Shown here one piece after another: positions 29,660-36,175 of a stretch of 36,175 nucleotides of DNA. Below the pieces are notes generated by a model, which worked only from the letters and a program-made list of their open reading frames with translations, searched no databases and was not told the DNA's origin. The DNA comes from Oscillospiraceae bacterium. GTDB taxonomy: Bacteria; Bacillota; Clostridia; Oscillospirales; Oscillospiraceae. The DNA lies in assembly GCA_021200935.1 (NCBI GenBank), contig JAJQFY010000153.1, positions 15,500-51,674 of the forward strand, read 5' to 3'. Numbering within the stretch: position 1 is the stretch's first letter; every line of letters starts with the position of its first letter. A program made the position numbers and the translations under genes.

Positions 29660-30682
29660 ATGAAGATAATACTGGACGCCATGGGCGGGGACAACGCCCC
29701 CGCATCGGTGGTGGAGGGAGCTGTCCGGGCCAGCGGGGAGCTGGGCGTGGACGTTATTCTGGTAGGCCGGGAGGCGGAGATTGACCAGTGCCTCGCCGCC
29801 TGCGGCAGCGCCAGGGGAGAGCATATCCAGGTGGTGAACGCCACCGAGGTGGTGACAATGGAGGATGACCCCAGCATGGCCACCCGCCGGAAAAAGGACT
29901 CCTCTATGACCGTGGCCCTGACCATGCTGAAAAACGGCGAGGGGGACGCGGTGGTATCCGCCGGAAGCACCGGCGCTTTGCTGACCGGGGCCACCCTAAT
30001 CGTCAAGCGCATCCGGGGCATCCGCCGGGCGGCCATGGGGCCTGTCCTGCCGAACGGCGGCAGGGGCGTGCTGCTGATGGACTGCGGCGCCAATGTGGAC
30101 TGCACCCCGGAATATCTGCTGCAATTTGCCTATATGGGTTCCTTCTACGCGGAGCGGCTCATGGGCTGTGAAAAGCCCCGCGTAGCCCTTTTGAACGTAG
30201 GCACAGAGGACGCAAAGGGCGGCGCGCTGCAAAAGGAGAGTTTTGCTCTTCTGCGCCAGGCGGCGGACGCCGGGCGGATAAATTTCATTGGCAACGCCGA
30301 GGGCAGCGACCTGATGACAGGCCGCATGGACGTGCTGGTGACGGACGGATTTTCCGGCAACGTCATGCTGAAAACCGTGGAGGGCGCGGCGAAATTTATG
30401 TTCAGCCAGCTCAAAGGCGTGCTTTACGCCAGCACAAAAAACAAGCTGGCGGCCCTGGCGATTAAAAAGGATCTTTCCGGCATGAAGGCCATGCTCGATC
30501 CCTCCGAGGTGGGCGGGACGGCTATGCTTGGCATTTCCAAGCCGGTGATCAAAGCACATGGAAGCTCGGACGGGCGGGCCATCTTCAACGCCATCCGGCA
30601 GGCTGCGGCCTGCGTGGAGGCGAATGTGGCCGGTGCCATCGGGGCTAACATAGAATATATGAAAATCGAAAAGGAGACCTAA
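29660..30682 (+). CDS. plsX: Phosphate acyltransferase PlsX
   Basis: KIILDAMGGDNAPASVVEGAV, VSAGSTGALLTGATLIVKRI, LLNVGTEDAKG, TDGFSGNVMLKTVEG. Confidence 0.96.
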   Translation: MKIILDAMGGDNAPASVVEGAVRASGELGVDVILVGREAEIDQCLAACGSARGEHIQVVNATEVVTMEDDPSMATRRKKDSSMTVALTMLKNGEGDAVVSAGSTGALLTGATLIVKRIRGIRRAAMGPVLPNGGRGVLLMDCGANVDCTPEYLLQFAYMGSFYAERLMGCEKPRVALLNVGTEDAKGGALQKESFALLRQAADAGRINFIGNAEGSDLMTGRMDVLVTDGFSGNVMLKTVEGAAKFMFSQLKGVLYASTKNKLAALAIKKDLSGMKAMLDPSEVGGTAMLGISKPVIKAHGSSDGRAIFNAIRQAAACVEANVAGAIGANIEYMKIEKET

Positions 30683-30687
30683 AACCC

Positions 30688-30924
30688 ATGGTGTATGAGA
30701 AAATCGTGAGCATGATCTGCGAGCAGTTCGGCATGGAGCCGGAGGAGCTGAGCGAAAGCTCCACCTTCACGGAGGATCTGGGAATTGATTCCGTGGACGT
30801 GGTAGAGCTGGTGGTGGATCTGGAGGCTGAGTTTGGTATGTCCGAGATCCCGGAGGAGGATCTGAAGAAAATGCGTACCATCGGCGACCTGGCCGAGTAT
30901 GTGCGTACCCACGCGGACATCTGA
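30688..30924 (+). CDS. acpP: Acyl carrier protein
   Basis: 78 aa, EDLGIDSVDVVELVVDLEAEFGMSEIPEEDLKKMRTIGDLAEYV with the 4'-phosphopantetheine DS motif. Confidence 0.95.
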   Translation: MVYEKIVSMICEQFGMEPEELSESSTFTEDLGIDSVDVVELVVDLEAEFGMSEIPEEDLKKMRTIGDLAEYVRTHADI

Positions 30925-31595
30925 TGGAGCGATTGGAGCGGCGGCTGGGCTATCGCTTCACAAACCGCGTCTATCTGGATACGGCGCTGACCCACAGCTC
31001 CTACGCCAATGAGCAGGGAAACCAGCACAGCAATGAACGCCTGGAATTTCTGGGGGATTCTGTGCTGGGCTTCTGCGTGGCCAAGGCGCTGTGGCGTCTG
31101 TATCCCGAAATGCCGGAGGGCGGGCTGACCCGTCTGCGGGCGGAGCTGGTTTGTGAGACGAGCCTGCATGAGGTGGCCCTGTCCCTGGAGCTGGGGCTGT
31201 ATATCCACCTGGGCAAAAACGAGGAATGTAACGGCGGGCGGGAGCGTACCTCCATCCTGGCCGACTGTGTAGAGGCCATTATTGCCGCCATGTATTTGGA
31301 CGGGGGCCTGGCCCCGGCGGAGGCGTTTATCGAGGAGTATATTCTCAAGGAGCTGCGGGCCGGGCATCGCCCTGTCAGGACGGATTACAAGACCCAGCTC
31401 CAGGAGCTTTTGCAGCGGGCGGGGGGCGCGTCCCCTGTCTACGCAATCGTGGCGGAGAGCGGCCCGGATCACAACAAGAGCTTTACCGCCAGCGTCACGC
31501 TCCACGACGGCGCCAAGGCCCAGGGCGAGGGCAAAAGCAAAAAGGAGGCGGAGCAGATGGCCGCCAAGGCGGCCCTGCAAATGCTGGAGGACTGA
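30924..31595 (+). CDS. rnc: Ribonuclease III
   Basis: NERLEFLGDSVLGF signature; C-terminal dsRBD YKTQLQELLQRAGG...GEGKSKKEAEQMAAKAALQ. Confidence 0.96.
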   Translation: MERLERRLGYRFTNRVYLDTALTHSSYANEQGNQHSNERLEFLGDSVLGFCVAKALWRLYPEMPEGGLTRLRAELVCETSLHEVALSLELGLYIHLGKNEECNGGRERTSILADCVEAIIAAMYLDGGLAPAEAFIEEYILKELRAGHRPVRTDYKTQLQELLQRAGGASPVYAIVAESGPDHNKSFTASVTLHDGAKAQGEGKSKKEAEQMAAKAALQMLED

Positions 31596-32602
31596 TGGCG
31601 AGAAGAAGCATTATTCCCCTGTTCGTTCCCCATTTGGGCTGCCCGAATGACTGCGTCTTTTGCGACCAAAAGCGCATCTGCTGCAGCCGTTCCCCCGCCT
31701 GTGGGGCGGATGTTGCCTGCGCGCTGGATGCGGCCAGGGCGCGGGGGCAGCGGGGGGTGGAGCTGGCCTTTTACGGCGGGAGCTTCACCGCGATTGACAG
31801 GGAAATCCAGCGGGAGCTTCTCGCCGCCGCCGCGCCCTATCGGGCGGACGGAACGGTGCGGACCATACGCCTCTCCACCAGGCCGGACGCCATCGACGAG
31901 GACGTTCTGGCTTTTTTGAAGTCCTGGGGCGTGGAGACCGTGGAGCTGGGGACCCAGTCCATGAACGAGCAGGTGCTGCTTGCAAGCGGGCGGGGCCACC
32001 GGGCGGCGGACACCGTCCGGGCCGCCGGGCTTGTGAAGTCGGCGGGCCTGAACCTGATTTTGCAAATGATGACCGGCCTGCCTGATTCCAGCCGGGAGAC
32101 AGACGTTCAGACGGCCAGAGATATTATCGCCCTGGGGCCGGACGGCGTGCGGATATATCCCACAGTCATTGTGAAAAACACGGCCCTGGAGGCCATGTGG
32201 CGGGCGGGCCTGTATCAGGAGCATACGGTGGAGGCGGCAGTGGCCGTCTGCGCGGACATTCTGCCCCTGTTCCAGGAGGCAGGTATTCCCGTGATCCGCC
32301 TGGGCTTAAACCCCACAGAGGAGCTTTCTCACGGCGGCGCGGTGGGCGGGGCCTATCACCCGGCCCTGGGGGAGCTTGTGCGTTCGGAGGTGCTGCGCCG
32401 CCGGGCCAGGGCGCTGCTGCGGGATGTCCCCGCCGGGGCCGCCGTTATCCTGGGCGTGGAGCCGAGGGCCGTGTCCGCCATGACCGGCCAGCACCGGCAT
32501 AATATCGCGTCTCTGTGCGCCGACCTTTCCCTTGCGTCCCTGTCCGTCTGTCCCGCAGCGGGAATCGGTGATGAAATTATCATAGTTGACGTAAGGGAAT
32601 AA
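31595..32602 (+). CDS. Elp3-like radical SAM protein
   Basis: IIPLFVPHLGCPNDCVFCDQKRICC, LAFYGGSFTAID, STRPDAIDEDVLAFLKSWGVETVELGTQSM. Confidence 0.85.
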   Translation: MARRSIIPLFVPHLGCPNDCVFCDQKRICCSRSPACGADVACALDAARARGQRGVELAFYGGSFTAIDREIQRELLAAAAPYRADGTVRTIRLSTRPDAIDEDVLAFLKSWGVETVELGTQSMNEQVLLASGRGHRAADTVRAAGLVKSAGLNLILQMMTGLPDSSRETDVQTARDIIALGPDGVRIYPTVIVKNTALEAMWRAGLYQEHTVEAAVAVCADILPLFQEAGIPVIRLGLNPTEELSHGGAVGGAYHPALGELVRSEVLRRRARALLRDVPAGAAVILGVEPRAVSAMTGQHRHNIASLCADLSLASLSVCPAAGIGDEIIIVDVRE

Positions 32603-32614
32603 TCAGGGTATACT
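32586..32614 (+). promoter_or_regulatory. Putative promoter for smc-ftsY inside the 3' end of the upstream gene
   Basis: TTGACG - 17 bp - TATACT. Confidence 0.6.
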
Positions 32615-32662
32615 ACATTTTGTGCGCGTTTGCCCGCAATACTACCAACAGAGGTGTAAGAT

Positions 32663-35600
32663 TTGTGTCTAAAGGCTCTTGAAATACAGGGCTTCAAGTC
32701 CTTCCCGGATAAGACCACCCTTGTTTTCGACAAGGATGTCACCATGATCGTAGGGCCGAACGGGTCGGGCAAGTCCAATATATCCGACGCGATTCTCTGG
32801 GTCATGGGCGAGCAGCGTACCCGCGCCCTGCGGGGCGGCAAGATGGAGGATGTTATTTTCGGCGGCACGGAAAAGCGGAGCAAGCTGGGCTTTGCCCAGG
32901 TGACGCTGGTGCTGGATAACACCGCCCGCATTTTCTCTGTAGACAGCGACGAGCTGTCCATCTCCCGCCGGTATTACCGAAGCGGGGACAGCGAATACTA
33001 CATAAACCGTGAGACCGTCCGCCTGCGGGATGTAAACGAGCTTTTGATGGACACGGGCCTGGGCCGGGAGGGTTACTCTATTATCGGCCAGGGCCGCATC
33101 AGCGAGATCGTTTCCGCCAAAAGCACCGACCGCCGGGAGATTTTCGAGCAGGCCGCCGGAATATCCCGCTACCGCTTCCGCAAGGAGGAGGCGGAGCGCA
33201 AGCTGGCCGCCACGGACGAGACCCTTCTCCGGGTGGGGGACAAGATAGACGAGCTGGAGCTTCAGCTCACCCCCCTGCGAAAGCAGGCGGAGGTGGCGAA
33301 AAAATATCTCCTTCTTCGGGAGGAGCTGCGTACCCTGGAGGTCTCCGCCTGGATGGAGACCCTGGACAAGCTGGCCGGGCAGACCAAGGCCATTCAGGAG
33401 AGCTACGCCCAGGCCCAGGCGGAGCTGGAAAAGGCCAGAACCCAGGTGACGGAAAATTACCGCTACACGGAGTCTATTTCCGAGCGTATGCGGGAAAAGG
33501 ATTTGGAGACCGAGACTCTGCGGGAAAAGCTCGCGGCGGCGGAGCGGAACATCGCGGAAAACCGCAGCGCCGGGGCTGTGCTGGAGACGGACCGAAAAAA
33601 CAACCTGGCAAGCATCCGCCGCCTGGAGGAGGACATGAGCCAGGACGCCGGGCGGGTTCAGGCCCTGGATGAGCAGATAGAGGCCCTGCGCCGCCGGGTG
33701 GATGAGCTTTCAGAGGCCGGGCGGACGCTGGCGGAAAAGACCGGCCAGCTATCCAACGTTGTGAACGGCCACAGAATGAAAATGTCTGGCCGGGAGAGCC
33801 GGGTGTCCTCCCTGCGGGAGGAGCTTACCAAACTGACGGTGGACGGACGCAGCATGGACGGGCGCATCACCATGCTGACGGAAATGGAAAAGGATTACGA
33901 GGGCTTCAACCGGGCGGTCAAAACCGTCATGCGGGAGAAGGAACGGGGTTCCCTGCGGGGCATCCATGGCCCGGTGGCAAATCTTGTCCGCACAGAGGAT
34001 CGCTTCGCCCTGGCCATCGAGACCGCCCTGGGGGCGGCGGCCCAGAATATCATTGTGGACACGCCGGAGGATGGCCGGGCCGCCATCGAGCTTTTGAAGC
34101 GGCGGGACGGAGGCCGGGCTACCTTTCTCCCCATCAGCGACATCCGGGGCCGCGCCCTTGACCGGCTCCCTGTGGGGGAGAAGGGGTATCTGGGCCTTGC
34201 GGTGGATTTGGCGGAATTTGACGGAGCCTACCGGCAGATATTCTCTTACCTGCTGGGCCGCACTGTCATTGCCGAAACGCTTTCCGACGCCATCGCCATT
34301 GCCCGCAGGCATCAGAATCAGCTTCGCATTGTCTCCCTGGACGGCCAGATGATAAACGCCGGCGGCTCCATGACCGGCGGCAGCGCGGCCAGAGGGACAG
34401 GCGTTATCTCCCGCGCCAACGAGCTGAAGCGCCTGGCGGAGGAACGGCAGGTGCTTGCCGCCCGCCAGAAGGAGAAGGCGGCATCGCTGGATCAGGCGGA
34501 GCGGGAGCTTGCCGCCGCCCGATATGATATGGACGTGGCAGGCCAGGAGCTGGCCCAGGCCCAGCGGGAGGAGGCCACCCTCCAGGCGGAGCGGGAGGCC
34601 AAGGAGACCAGCGCCGCCCAGTTGGAGAGCGTGAAGGAGGCCATGGCCGCCGGGGACAGCCAGCGCCGTGCCCTGATGGAGGAATACCGCCGCCGGGACG
34701 GGCAAATCAGCGCCGACATGGAAGCGAACGCCGAAAAGGGCAAGGCGCTTTCAGAGCGGGCGGAGGCCATCCGCGGGGAGATTCATGCCGTAACGGCCCA
34801 GAAGCTGGAGCTGGAGGCCAAGCGCACCCAGGCGGACAAAGACGCCCAGCGGCAGAATGAGGCCCTTCTGGATCAGGAGCGGCTGGTGGCCTCTATCGAG
34901 CGGAAGACCATGGCCGCCGAGATGGAGGAGAAGCAGCTTGTGGACAAGCTGTGGGACAGCTACGAGCTGAGCCGCACGGCGGCCCAGGCACAGCGCCAGC
35001 CCATCGAGAGCCTTGCCGCCGCCAACCGGCGCATCGCCGAGCTGCGCCGCAAAATCCGGGAGCTTGGCACGCCGAACCTTGGGGCCATTGAGGAGAGCGA
35101 GCGGGTGGGCCAGCGGTATGATTTCCTCACCGAGCAGCGGGACGATATCGCCAAAGCGAAAAACGAGCTTTTGGACATCATTGGGGATATCACCAGCCAG
35201 ATGGAGGAGATATTCAGCCGGGAGTTCCAGGCCATTAACGAGAGCTTTCAAACCACCTTTCTGGAGCTTTTTGGCGGGGGCAAGGCGTCTCTCCGCCTGG
35301 AAGACGAAAACGACGTACTCAACTGCGGCATTGAAATTAAGGTTCAGCCGCCGGGCAAGGCGGTGTCCAATATAAGCCTTCTCTCCGGCGGGGAGAAATC
35401 CTTCGTGGCGATCGCCCTGTATTTTTCCATTTTAAAGCTGAAGCCCACGCCCTTCTGCGTTATGGACGAGATCGAGGCGGCGCTGGACGAGGAAAACGTC
35501 ATTCGCTTCGCCAGCTATCTGCACCGGCTGAATAAAACGCAGTTTATCGTCATTACCCACCGGCGCGGCACTATGGAGCAGGCGGACGTGCTGTTTGGCG

Positions 35601-35677
35601 TAACCATGCAGGAAAAGGGCGTCAGCCGCGTCATAGAGCTTGACCTGGCGGAAGCGCAAAAGACCGCCGAAGCATGA
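32663..35677 (+). CDS. smc: Chromosome segregation protein SMC
   Basis: FKSFPDKTTLVFDKDVTMIVGPNGSGKSNISDAILWVMGEQ; hinge RGIHGPVANLVRTEDRFALAIETALGAAAQNIIVDT; C-terminal SLLSGGEKSFVAIALYFSILKLKPTPFCVMDEIEAALDEENV. TTG start. Confidence 0.95.
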   Translation: MCLKALEIQGFKSFPDKTTLVFDKDVTMIVGPNGSGKSNISDAILWVMGEQRTRALRGGKMEDVIFGGTEKRSKLGFAQVTLVLDNTARIFSVDSDELSISRRYYRSGDSEYYINRETVRLRDVNELLMDTGLGREGYSIIGQGRISEIVSAKSTDRREIFEQAAGISRYRFRKEEAERKLAATDETLLRVGDKIDELELQLTPLRKQAEVAKKYLLLREELRTLEVSAWMETLDKLAGQTKAIQESYAQAQAELEKARTQVTENYRYTESISERMREKDLETETLREKLAAAERNIAENRSAGAVLETDRKNNLASIRRLEEDMSQDAGRVQALDEQIEALRRRVDELSEAGRTLAEKTGQLSNVVNGHRMKMSGRESRVSSLREELTKLTVDGRSMDGRITMLTEMEKDYEGFNRAVKTVMREKERGSLRGIHGPVANLVRTEDRFALAIETALGAAAQNIIVDTPEDGRAAIELLKRRDGGRATFLPISDIRGRALDRLPVGEKGYLGLAVDLAEFDGAYRQIFSYLLGRTVIAETLSDAIAIARRHQNQLRIVSLDGQMINAGGSMTGGSAARGTGVISRANELKRLAEERQVLAARQKEKAASLDQAERELAAARYDMDVAGQELAQAQREEATLQAEREAKETSAAQLESVKEAMAAGDSQRRALMEEYRRRDGQISADMEANAEKGKALSERAEAIRGEIHAVTAQKLELEAKRTQADKDAQRQNEALLDQERLVASIERKTMAAEMEEKQLVDKLWDSYELSRTAAQAQRQPIESLAAANRRIAELRRKIRELGTPNLGAIEESERVGQRYDFLTEQRDDIAKAKNELLDIIGDITSQMEEIFSREFQAINESFQTTFLELFGGGKASLRLEDENDVLNCGIEIKVQPPGKAVSNISLLSGGEKSFVAIALYFSILKLKPTPFCVMDEIEAALDEENVIRFASYLHRLNKTQFIVITHRRGTMEQADVLFGVTMQEKGVSRVIELDLAEAQKTAEA

Positions 35678-35692
35678 TAAAGGAGTAATCAC

Positions 35693-36175
35693 ATGGCACT
35701 ATTTGGTGATAAGAAAAAGGGCTTTCTGTCCGGGCTGTTTTCCGCCTTTTCCGGGGTGGACGAGGATTTCCTGGACGAGCTGGAGGAAAAGCTGATTCTG
35801 GCGGACGCCGGAATTGAGACGGCGGAGCAGGCCGTGGAGGCACTGCGCCAGCAGAAGGGTCTGAAGGGCGAGCAGGTGCGCCAAAAGCTGGTGGATATCC
35901 TGACGGAGCTGATGGAAAAGGCCGGGCCGCCGGAGCTTGCGCTGAACACAAAGCCCTCCGTGATCTTGATGGTGGGCGTAAACGGCGTAGGGAAGACCAC
36001 CACCATCGGAAAGCTGGCGAACCGCTATGTGCAGGATGGGAAAAAGGTACTCCTGTGCGCGGCGGATACCTTCCGGGCCGCTGCCTCGGAGCAGCTTGGC
36101 ATATGGGCCAAGCGCACCGGCGCGGAGATCGTCCGCCACGGGGAGGGGGGCGACCCCGGCGCCGTGGTGTTCGAC
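35693..36175 (+). CDS. ftsY: Signal recognition particle receptor FtsY, truncated by window edge
   Basis: MALFGDKKKGFLSGLFSAFSGVDEDFLDELEEKLILADAGIETAEQ; MVGVNGVGKTTTIGKLANRY; AADTFRAAASEQL. No stop before the window end. Confidence 0.95.
   Translation, partial: MALFGDKKKGFLSGLFSAFSGVDEDFLDELEEKLILADAGIETAEQAVEALRQQKGLKGEQVRQKLVDILTELMEKAGPPELALNTKPSVILMVGVNGVGKTTTIGKLANRYVQDGKKVLLCAADTFRAAASEQLGIWAKRTGAEIVRHGEGGDPGAVVFD

Noticed and set aside
33749-34705. 318-aa minus-strand ORF opposite smc
   Set aside because: Shadow of the coiled-coil coding frame.

Overview
High-GC Firmicutes-like window, possibly Oscillospiraceae (an inference from gene content). It falls into two halves. (A) 1..~18,245 is an accessory catabolic region: an anaerobic-type sulfatase (CSPSR, no signal peptide, truncated at the left edge), an SLC13/DASS-like permease, a LysR regulator and an anaerobic sulfatase-maturating radical SAM enzyme. 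Next to these is a long co-oriented minus-strand run: PFK-like kinase, a Tau/Ssu-type ABC transporter (permease, ATPase, lipoprotein), histidine kinase, response regulator, NagB-like, NagA-like, class II aldolase, PGI-like, TIM-like and a LarA-like (DUF2088) protein. (B) ~18,376..36,175 is ordinary core genome: queA, an SLH-SH3-SpoIID protein, asd, dapA, a TrmH-family methyltransferase, dprA, topA, trmFO, plsX, acpP, rnc, an Elp3-like radical SAM protein, smc and ftsY (truncated). The main observation: in region A, the NagA, NagB, PGI, PFK and TIM homologues keep most of their catalytic signatures, but each has changed residues that normally hold the sugar 6-phosphate or triose 3-phosphate. 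The aldolase keeps its DHAP-side motifs. No sugar kinase or PTS is present for making GlcNAc-6-P. With a cytoplasmic sulfatase, its maturase and a sulfonate/sulfate-ester-type ABC importer, this suggests a parallel glycolytic pathway on 6-sulfated (or otherwise non-phosphorylated at C6) hexosamines such as GlcNAc-6-sulfate. This is a hypothesis from motif reading by eye; no alignments, structures or database searches were run.
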